NCBI GenBank assembly: GCA_900557355.1
Contig: USSR01000491.1
Coordinates: 1 to 5,424, forward strand
Length of the DNA stretch: 5,424 nucleotides
Direction of reading: 5' to 3'
DNA from: an uncultured Bacteroides sp.
GTDB lineage: Bacteria; Bacteroidota; Bacteroidia; Bacteroidales; Bacteroidaceae
Shown here: in pieces, positions 1-5,424 of the stretch
How positions within the stretch are numbered: position 1 is the first letter of the stretch
Layout: every line of letters begins with the position of its first letter
Notes under the pieces: model-generated
Seen by the model: the letters and a program-made list of their open reading frames with translations, nothing else
Database searches by the model: none
What the model was told of the DNA's origin: nothing
Position numbers and translations under genes: made by a program

Positions 1-79
1 AAAAGTATCGTACTACCGGATCCAACGGGTCGGGGAATGTATATCCCTCCAGGGTAGGTTCCGGTAGTACGATACTTTT
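1..79. repeat. Perfect 20-bp inverted repeat at the window edge
   Basis: Positions 1-20 (AAAAGTATCGTACTACCGGA) are the exact reverse complement of 60-79, with a 39-base spacer. Pairing stops at the inner ends (T21 against T59). Whether it continues outward past position 1 cannot be seen. Both arms lie inside the URO-D-like reading frame, where a hairpin this long is not expected. It could be a real stem-loop, or a fold-back or chimeric join at a contig end. Confidence 0.9.
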
Positions 80-352
80 TACGTCACCGATGTCTTTGTC
101 GATGCTACGATCCCATACTACTTTAAATACATCTTGATACAGCTCATTGCCCAGGTATTCGAAGAAACCGATATCGCTACCTAACTGAAGAACATGGTTA
201 CCTAATACTACGTCCAGATCTTCTACACCGTAGTACTTTTGCAGTTGTTCTTTGGGCTCCTGCGTAAATTTGAAAGACCAAGGTACATAAGGAGGTTTTT
301 GACCATCCAGCACCATTTTTATTACTTCTCTTTTGGTTTTACAGTTTTGCAT
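1..352 (-). CDS. Uroporphyrinogen-decarboxylase-like (URO-D / MtaA-CmuA family) protein, N-terminal part
   Basis: I translated this by hand from the reverse complement; it is open from ATG at 352-350 to the left edge, giving 117 residues. The start is the first ATG after an in-frame TAA at 367-365, and the product begins MQNCKTKREV. The stretch KREVIKMVLDGQKPPYVPWS (residues 7-26) matches the usual opening of URO-D-like proteins, a helix followed by a Pro-rich strand (P-Y-V-P-W). The later LPEPTLEGYTFPDPLDP (about residues 96-112) is also typical of the group. Family members include haem-pathway uroporphyrinogen decarboxylase and corrinoid or cobalamin-dependent methyltransferases. This N-terminus resembles the methyltransferase-like or uncharacterised branch more than HemE, but that is inference, and the substrate is unknown. 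No signal peptide is visible, so it is probably cytoplasmic. It is divergent from the HTCS gene. The last visible codons (VVRYF) fall inside the edge inverted repeat and may not be genuine. Confidence 0.8.
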   Translation of the reverse strand, partial: MQNCKTKREVIKMVLDGQKPPYVPWSFKFTQEPKEQLQKYYGVEDLDVVLGNHVLQLGSDIGFFEYLGNELYQDVFKVVWDRSIDKDIGDVKSIVLPEPTLEGYTFPDPLDPVVRYF

Positions 353-375
353 AACTACATAAATTTAGTGATTAA

Positions 376-404
376 CAAATCTAACTCTGCCGGCTGCAAA
401 CATA
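376..404 (-). promoter_or_regulatory. Candidate promoter -7 elements for the URO-D-like gene
   Basis: On the minus strand two octamers fit the Bacteroides -7 consensus TAnnTTTG: TATGTTTG at 404-397 and TAGATTTG at 383-376. They sit 24-52 bases before the ATG at 352. I found no TTTG at the usual 19-21-base spacing upstream of either, so the -33 element is weak or absent. The leader would be short, and I see no Shine-Dalgarno sequence, as is normal in this phylum. Confidence 0.35.
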
Positions 405-458
405 CTGAAGATTAGCCCAAAGCCTTGGCAGTACAACACCAAAAAATGACACTTTTCA

Positions 459-479
459 CTCATTCTATATATTAATGAG
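459..479. promoter_or_regulatory. AT-rich dyad in the divergent intergenic region, possible operator
   Basis: CTCATT at 459-464 and AATGAG at 474-479 are perfect inverted 6-mers separated by a 9-base AT-rich spacer (CTATATATT). The site lies between the two divergent genes, about 55 bases upstream of the minus-strand -7 candidates and well upstream of the HTCS promoter candidate. It could be a binding site for a dimeric regulator, but dyads this short also arise by chance in AT-rich DNA. Confidence 0.25.
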
Positions 480-570
480 AAGGGGCAGGAGGTTCTGAAA
501 AGATACTATTTTGCCATTTTTAGCGTTTTTCGACCAGAATGGGCCTTTTGGCCTTTATTCTATGCTCTTC

Positions 571-603
571 TTATGCCGGAATTGATTTTAATTCCTAAAT
601 TTG
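571..603 (+). promoter_or_regulatory. Candidate promoter of the HTCS gene
   Basis: TAAATTTG at 596-603 is an exact match to the Bacteroides -7 consensus TAnnTTTG. Twenty bases upstream, TTATG at 571-575 is an imperfect match to the -33 TTTG element. Transcription would begin near 608-613, giving a leader of roughly 30 bases. The leader before the ATG at 640 is A/T-rich (ACATGAAAAACATATTCTT) and has no Shine-Dalgarno motif, which fits Bacteroidota initiation. Confidence 0.5.
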
Positions 604-622
604 CATCAGTAGTTCGAGCTAC

Positions 623-643
623 ATGAAAAACATATTCTTATGA
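623..643 (+). other. Six-codon mini reading frame overlapping the HTCS start
   Basis: ATG at 623-625 opens a frame encoding MKNIFL that ends with TGA at 641-643. The stop overlaps the HTCS start in an ATGA arrangement (640-643), the geometry used for translational coupling. It lies downstream of the predicted transcription start. It may be chance, since leaders here are A-rich and the peptide is tiny. Confidence 0.25.
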
Positions 644-3600
644 GAAAGATTATACTAATATTATTCTTGGGGATATTCTGTTTGGGGAACCTTTGGGCAC
701 AACAGATTAAGCATTATAACAATAATTCCGGTTTGTCACATAATACGGTAATGTGCTTGTTTCAGGACAGTAAAGGGTTTATCTGGGTGGGAACCAAGAA
801 CGGCCTGAACAGGTTCGATGGGCATGACTTTAAAGTCTACCAACGTGGTGACTCTATTAATGAACTTCGGAACAGTATGATATACTGTATCACTGAAGAT
901 AAGGACAAAACCTTATGGATTGCCACGGATAAAGGGATTTCTCTTTATGATCCTTTTACGGAGACTTTCTCGAATTTCAATAAGCAAACAGATAAGCAGG
1001 AAAGGGTAGACGGATTTATCAATAAGATTTATATTGATAAGTCGGATAGGGTATGGATACTTTCCGGTGACGGACTATTCATTTACCAGCCATCGGAGGA
1101 CAAACTTTATAATATGCATGATCGGTTTGCACCCTACACAGCTTATGCCCCCCGGGCGCTATTTTTGGATGAAGATGGAACTGCTTATCTTGCTTTTCCC
1201 GATATAGGGGTTATCAAATATGATATCGATGGAGATAAAACAACCTTTTTAGCGCGGAATGACAATACTCCTACCGCTATCTGTGCTTATAAGGAGCAGT
1301 ATATACTTTTGGGTACTCTGGATAAAGGATTGTTTCTTATCAATAAAGAAACCGGAGAATCTAAAAAACTCCAAATTGATGAGTCGCGAAATTCTGATAT
1401 TTATGTGCGGCATATTGAAAAGATTTCAAAAGATGAATATTGGGTAGGTGCAGAAAGTGGCATTTACGTCTTGAAAGGAGGCTCGGTTCAGCATATCACT
1501 TATGAAGCATACAATGATTTGTCTATTTCTGATAATGCCATTTATGCCCTTTTTAAAGATAGGGAAGGGGGGATTTGGGTTGGAAGTTACTTTGGCGGTG
1601 TGGACTATATTCCTAAGCAGTATTCTTATTTTGAGAACTTCTATCCCATTGCCTATAAAAACTCTATTAGCGGTTACAGAGTCAGGGAGTTTGTGAGTGA
1701 CCGGAAGGGTAATTTGTGGATTGCCACGGAAGATAACGGGTTGAACTACTACGATACCCATACCGGGCTGTTTACACATATATCCGATAAGACTAAACCG
1801 ATGAATATTTCTTTTACGAATATTCAATGTCTGAATCTGGTAGGTGATAAGTTATGGATCGGAACCTTTACTAAAGGAATAGATGTACTGGATTTAAAAA
1901 CAAACCATTGCAGGCATTACGAGAAGGATGGACGCCCAAATTCGATCCTCAATAATGATATATTTGCCATTTATACGGATAGCCGGAATACTACCTGGGT
2001 GAGTTCGACTACGGAACTTTATACGTATGTGCCCGAAATAGATGGTTTCAAGGTATTCATGCCTATGAATGGCATGTTCATCAGTGATATCCTGGAGGAT
2101 AAGAACGGAGATATCTGGTTTACTACTTACAATCTTGGGGTAGTCAGATATAATCCAGATACCAAGGAAATAAAGAGGTTCCGCCATGATGTGAAGAATC
2201 CTAACAGTCTTTGTTACGACCGGATTACCTGTGTTTTTGAAGATAGCAAAAAGCGCTTGTGGTTTGCATCCGAGGACGGTGGATTCTGCCGTTACAATGA
2301 GATGGATGATACTTTTACGCGTATCACTACGAAACAAGGACTTCCCAGCAATGTGGTGTACAAGATTCTGGAAGATGATCATCAGCATTTCTGGTTGAGT
2401 ACCAGTAACGGGTTAGTGAACTTCAATCCTGAAACGATGAGTGTTGAGGCGCTGTATAATCTTCCTAATGGATTGCGGAGTAAGCAGTTCAATTACAATT
2501 CCGGTATCAAGACTGAAGATGGAACACTATATTTTGGCAGTATAGACGGTTTTGTAGCTTTCAATCCCAAGAACTTCCATCCGAATGAAAACAAGTATTC
2601 CGTCGTCCTGACAGGATTCTATATATTTAATCAGGAGGTTCAGGTAGGAACTTCCGATCATGTATTGGATAAGGCCATACCGTATGCAAATACAATTAAC
2701 CTGAATTATGACCAGGCTACTTTCAGCTTCAGCTTCTCTGCATTGAATTATTCAACCGAAGGAAACGGGAAGTATGCTTATATGCTGGAGGGGATTGATA
2801 AGAAATGGAATTACGTGGACAATGTCTTTAGAATAGCGTATAACAGTATTCCTCCCGGTGATTATATACTTCATATCAAATACTCGAGGGATGGCCATGA
2901 TTGGAGTGATACGAATACTGTAGTGAATATCAATATTATTCCTCCGCTGTGGCGGACCTCTTGGGCTTACGCACTATATACCTTGCTGATTCTGGGTATG
3001 TCTTTCGGTGTCATCCGATTTTATGTACGGAAGAAGAAGAGGCAGGTAGATGAGAAAATGGCTCATCAGGAACAGCAGAAGAAAGAGGAAATATATAAGG
3101 CTAAAATAGACTTCTTTACGAATGTTGCGCATGAGATACGAACTCCGATTACATTGATCAAGGCGCCTCTCGATTATATTCTGACCTCCCATCCGGATGA
3201 GCATGAAACGAAAGAGAACCTGATAACAATGGAACGGAACACAGATCGGTTGCTGGTGTTGGTGAATCAGTTGCTGGATTTCCGTAAGATAGAGTCTAAA
3301 GCGTTTACGTTGTCTCTGAAGGTACGGAATATCAATGTATTGGTGGCTAATACATTCAATCGTTTCGTCCCGACAGGTAAGCGGAAGAAGCTGGAGATGA
3401 TACTGGAATGTCCCGATCATGCAGTGATGGCACTGGTGGACGAAGAAGCGGTAACGAAGGTGTGCAGTAATCTGTTTAATAATGCTATTAAATATTCATC
3501 TACATACATTAAAGCCATACTGTCGGTGAGTGAGGATGACCGCATTTTCCGGATTACTGTGAAGAATGACGGTACGCCCATTCCACCGGATATGCGGGAA

Positions 3601-4632
3601 CGTATTTTCGAAGCTTTCTTCCAGATAAAAGGGGCTCATCCTACGCAACCGGGTTCGGGTATCGGACTTACGTTGGCATCTTCGTTGGTGCAGCTGCATA
3701 ACGGACAGTTGTATCTGGATGAAGAGGCGGAAGATACTTCCTTTGTAGTGGAAATACCTACCAATGCATCGGCTGATGCTCAACAGACCGAGGAAGATGT
3801 TTTGATTGAAGATGCAATAACTGACGGAGAGAATATTTCGACTGTGGTACTTGAAGATTCTTTCTCTGCTAAGGAAACCATACTGGTGGTTGAGGATAAT
3901 GAAGAGCTCCAATCTTTCCTGTCTGTCCAGTTGAGCAGATATTACAAGGTGCTCACTGCCAATAATGGAGAGGAGGCGATGGAGGTACTCAAGGGAGATA
4001 TTGTAAATCTCATTGTTTCGGATATCATGATGCCGTTGAAAGATGGACTGGAACTGTGTAATGAGATTAAATCAAACCTTGAAACCTGCCATATTCCTAT
4101 TATTCTGCTGACGGCTAAGACTACACTAAACAATAAGATTGAAGGGTTGAATAGTGGGGCGGATGCGTATATGGAGAAGCCTTTTGCGATGCCTCATCTA
4201 TTGGTTCAGATTAAGAATTTGCTGGAAAACAGAAGTAAACTCCGGCAGAACTTTGTTAATAGTCCGTATATTGTTACCAATAGTATGGCACAGAATAAAG
4301 CGGATGAGGACTTCCTGAATAAACTGACGGAAATTATCAGGCAGAATCTGGATGATGATACGTTTAATATTGATGATTTGGCACGGGAAGTGAATATGAG
4401 TCGTACCAGTCTGCACCGGAAACTAAAGGGGATTACGGAATTGACTCCCGGTGACTTTATTCGTATCATCCGCTTGAAAAAAGCTGCTGAGTTGTTGCTG
4501 GAAGGGGAGTACAGGATTAATGAAATCTGTATGATTGTGGGAATACGCTCGTTGTCGTACTTCTCAAAGAGCTTCCAAAAGCAGTTTGGGGTGCTGCCGA
4601 AAGACTTTGCTAAGAGTCATGTGAAGCAGTGA
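640..4632 (+). CDS. Hybrid two-component system sensor/regulator (HTCS), periplasmic propeller sensor to AraC output
   Basis: This 1330-residue protein joins sensor kinase, receiver and DNA-binding domain in one inner-membrane chain that senses glycan fragments in the periplasm and activates transcription. ATG 640 is the only in-frame ATG after the TAG at 610-612. Residues 1-20 are a signal peptide (cut probably after LWA20). About 22-650 hold 14 Reg_prop blades, with repeated D-x-x-G-x-[IL]-W-[IV]-[GA] (W49, W313, W360), fitting two seven-bladed propellers. A Y_Y_Y domain spans about 702-766 and a membrane helix about 774-796, followed by a charged coiled linker. HisKA has H831 in the H-E-I-R-T-P box. 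HATPase has N944/N948, D977-G978 and the G1005-S-G-I-G loop. The receiver (about 1079-1190) has E1085/D1086, D1128, T1158 and K1180. The AraC-type domain (about 1225-1326) has two helix-turn-helix units. Length and order are normal for the family and no catalytic residue is missing. The ligand is inferred only from the neighbouring GH51 gene to be an arabinose-containing oligosaccharide. Confidence 0.97.
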   Translation: MRKIILILFLGIFCLGNLWAQQIKHYNNNSGLSHNTVMCLFQDSKGFIWVGTKNGLNRFDGHDFKVYQRGDSINELRNSMIYCITEDKDKTLWIATDKGISLYDPFTETFSNFNKQTDKQERVDGFINKIYIDKSDRVWILSGDGLFIYQPSEDKLYNMHDRFAPYTAYAPRALFLDEDGTAYLAFPDIGVIKYDIDGDKTTFLARNDNTPTAICAYKEQYILLGTLDKGLFLINKETGESKKLQIDESRNSDIYVRHIEKISKDEYWVGAESGIYVLKGGSVQHITYEAYNDLSISDNAIYALFKDREGGIWVGSYFGGVDYIPKQYSYFENFYPIAYKNSISGYRVREFVSDRKGNLWIATEDNGLNYYDTHTGLFTHISDKTKPMNISFTNIQCLNLVGDKLWIGTFTKGIDVLDLKTNHCRHYEKDGRPNSILNNDIFAIYTDSRNTTWVSSTTELYTYVPEIDGFKVFMPMNGMFISDILEDKNGDIWFTTYNLGVVRYNPDTKEIKRFRHDVKNPNSLCYDRITCVFEDSKKRLWFASEDGGFCRYNEMDDTFTRITTKQGLPSNVVYKILEDDHQHFWLSTSNGLVNFNPETMSVEALYNLPNGLRSKQFNYNSGIKTEDGTLYFGSIDGFVAFNPKNFHPNENKYSVVLTGFYIFNQEVQVGTSDHVLDKAIPYANTINLNYDQATFSFSFSALNYSTEGNGKYAYMLEGIDKKWNYVDNVFRIAYNSIPPGDYILHIKYSRDGHDWSDTNTVVNINIIPPLWRTSWAYALYTLLILGMSFGVIRFYVRKKKRQVDEKMAHQEQQKKEEIYKAKIDFFTNVAHEIRTPITLIKAPLDYILTSHPDEHETKENLITMERNTDRLLVLVNQLLDFRKIESKAFTLSLKVRNINVLVANTFNRFVPTGKRKKLEMILECPDHAVMALVDEEAVTKVCSNLFNNAIKYSSTYIKAILSVSEDDRIFRITVKNDGTPIPPDMRERIFEAFFQIKGAHPTQPGSGIGLTLASSLVQLHNGQLYLDEEAEDTSFVVEIPTNASADAQQTEEDVLIEDAITDGENISTVVLEDSFSAKETILVVEDNEELQSFLSVQLSRYYKVLTANNGEEAMEVLKGDIVNLIVSDIMMPLKDGLELCNEIKSNLETCHIPIILLTAKTTLNNKIEGLNSGADAYMEKPFAMPHLLVQIKNLLENRSKLRQNFVNSPYIVTNSMAQNKADEDFLNKLTEIIRQNLDDDTFNIDDLAREVNMSRTSLHRKLKGITELTPGDFIRIIRLKKAAELLLEGEYRINEICMIVGIRSLSYFSKSFQKQFGVLPKDFAKSHVKQ

Positions 4633-4640
4633 TAAAAGAA

Positions 4641-4681
4641 ACTCAGGTCATTGAAAAATTCTATTTCTCAATGACCTGAGT
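4641..4681. terminator. Bidirectional intrinsic terminator between convergent genes
   Basis: ACTCAGGTCATTGA at 4641-4654 pairs perfectly with TCAATGACCTGAGT at 4668-4681: a 14-bp stem with a 13-base loop in which four more A-T/T-A pairs can form after one mismatch. It starts 8 bases after the HTCS stop codon and lies 41 bases beyond the GH51 stop. Read on the minus strand it is followed by TTCTTTTA, a fair U-tract. Read on the plus strand it is followed by AGTTTAAAAA, a weaker tract. It probably ends transcription from both sides. Confidence 0.8.
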
Positions 4682-4722
4682 AGTTTAAAAACAATCTTTC
4701 TATTCTTATTTTATTTGAAAAC

Positions 4723-5424
4723 TTATTGTATTTCTAATGTTACAATGCTTAATGGAGGCAGTTTCATACTGATATTGCCGTTACTTTCCTTTTTGAAGTC
4801 TTTATATTCTTTCATTGCAATCTTGTCGGGCTTATCGAAAGAATTATAATCTGTGTATGAAGCGGAAGTCAAAACCTCTCCTTTTATTTGTTTAGCATTG
4901 TAGCCGTTCAGAATGACATTGGCGGGTACTGCTTTCTTAGGGTTCAGGTTTACTACAGAAACGTGTATCTTTCCGTTTTTATCCTTAGATGCCGAGACAT
5001 TGACCCCAGGAATACTTTCATTACCATATTGATAGTCGTTGACGCTGACACTGGATTCCAACAGGTTGGCTTCCTGATGTACTTTATACATCTTGAATAT
5101 ATGATAGGTGGGGGTCAGCAACATCTTTTCCTTATCTGTCAAGATCAAGGCTTGCAGTACATTGATAGCTTGTGCCAGATTGGCCATGCGTATCCGGTTG
5201 GAATGATTGTTGAAAATATTCAGGGTAGAGGCGGCAATAAGGGCATCGCGCATGGTGTTCTGCTGATACAGGAAGCCCGGATTGGTGCCTGGCTCTACAT
5301 CTGTCCAGATACCCCATTCGTCTACGACTAATGCTATTTTTTCTTCCGGATCATATTTATTCATCATGGCAGAGTAGTTCTTCACTAAGGTTTCCATGTA
5401 TAATGCATTTTTTACCCCCCCAGC
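4723..5424 (-). CDS. GH51 alpha-L-arabinofuranosidase, C-terminal part
   Basis: The enzyme family removes terminal alpha-L-arabinofuranosyl residues from arabinan, arabinoxylan or their oligosaccharides by a retaining mechanism. The frame stays open from the right edge to TAA at 4725-4723, giving 233 residues; the ATG at 5397 is internal, because coding similarity ([15 protein letters not shown]) continues upstream of it. The segment LVVDEWGIW carries the expected nucleophile glutamate (codon 5319-5317). It is followed by the conserved [15 protein letters not shown] and [20 protein letters not shown] blocks that close the barrel, then [16 protein letters not shown] leading into the C-terminal beta-sandwich (Alpha-L-AF_C), which ends in [12 protein letters not shown]. 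The acid/base glutamate and any signal peptide lie beyond the edge, so location in the cell cannot be judged. The gene converges on the HTCS gene and shares its terminator. The first three visible codons (A-G-G) come from a run of seven C on the plus strand and are doubtful. Confidence 0.93.
   Translation of the reverse strand, partial: AGGVKNALYMETLVKNYSAMMNKYDPEEKIALVVDEWGIWTDVEPGTNPGFLYQQNTMRDALIAASTLNIFNNHSNRIRMANLAQAINVLQALILTDKEKMLLTPTYHIFKMYKVHQEANLLESSVSVNDYQYGNESIPGVNVSASKDKNGKIHVSVVNLNPKKAVPANVILNGYNAKQIKGEVLTSASYTDYNSFDKPDKIAMKEYKDFKKESNGNISMKLPPLSIVTLEIQ

Noticed and set aside
542..553. GGCC-TTTT-GGCC small hairpin upstream of the HTCS promoter
   Set aside because: A 4-bp stem with a 4-base loop is too short to support a terminator or operator call.
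1426..1827. Antisense open frame within the HTCS gene (others at 1894-2388, 2974-3420, 3496-3912, 3942-4133 and 4198-4469)
   Set aside because: All are overlapped by the strongly supported HTCS frame, show no recognisable domain, and look like chance open frames opposite coding sequence.
2721..2740. Short tandem repeat TTCAGC TTCAGC
   Set aside because: It encodes the Phe-Ser alternation of a beta-strand just before the Y_Y_Y domain (FSFSFSALNY), a normal HTCS feature.
640..4632. Possibility that the HTCS is degenerate or a novel fusion
   Set aside because: Domain order, length, 14 blades, H831, D1128 and the ATP-binding residues are all as expected, so it is an ordinary intact family member.
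640..4720. CRISPR array, tRNA/rRNA or insertion sequence
   Set aside because: No spaced direct repeats, RNA gene motifs, transposase frame or terminal repeats were seen here; the only long inverted repeats are the terminator stem and the left-edge pair.
4888..5331. Plus-strand open frame of 147 codons opposite the GH51 gene
   Set aside because: The opposite strand carries clear GH51 motifs including the nucleophile site. The plus-strand product has no recognisable feature.

Overview
The window looks like a piece of a Bacteroides-type gut genome. Three things point there: a hybrid two-component system (HTCS) with the layout typical of Bacteroides polysaccharide-utilisation regulators, A-rich leaders without a Shine-Dalgarno sequence, and TAnnTTTG-type -7 elements. 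Base composition is moderately AT-rich. Species cannot be named from sequence alone.

Layout, left to right. Positions 1-352 hold the N-terminal part of a minus-strand gene for a uroporphyrinogen-decarboxylase-like (URO-D / MtaA-CmuA type) protein, cut by the left edge. A perfect 20-bp inverted repeat lies exactly at that edge (1-20 and 60-79) and may be a fold-back artefact. Positions 353-639 form a divergent intergenic region with candidate promoters in both directions, an AT-rich dyad, and a 6-codon mini reading frame that overlaps the next start codon. Positions 640-4632 encode a complete 1330-residue HTCS: signal peptide, 14 Reg_prop propeller blades, Y_Y_Y domain, one membrane helix, HisKA, HATPase, receiver and AraC-type DNA-binding domain. 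All key phosphotransfer residues are present. Positions 4641-4681 form a strong stem-loop between two convergent genes, probably a shared terminator. Positions 4723-5424 hold the C-terminal part of a minus-strand GH51 alpha-L-arabinofuranosidase, including the nucleophile motif DEWG; its N-terminus lies beyond the right edge.

How they may work together (inference): the HTCS would sense an oligosaccharide in the periplasm and activate glycan-degradation genes nearby. The convergent GH51 gene suggests an arabinose-containing glycan such as arabinan or arabinoxylan. No SusC/SusD pair is visible, so the target operon must lie outside the window or elsewhere. The URO-D-like gene has no obvious link to glycan breakdown. 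I see no convincing evidence of a wholly new system; the most unusual items are the edge inverted repeat and the regulatory details of the intergenic region.
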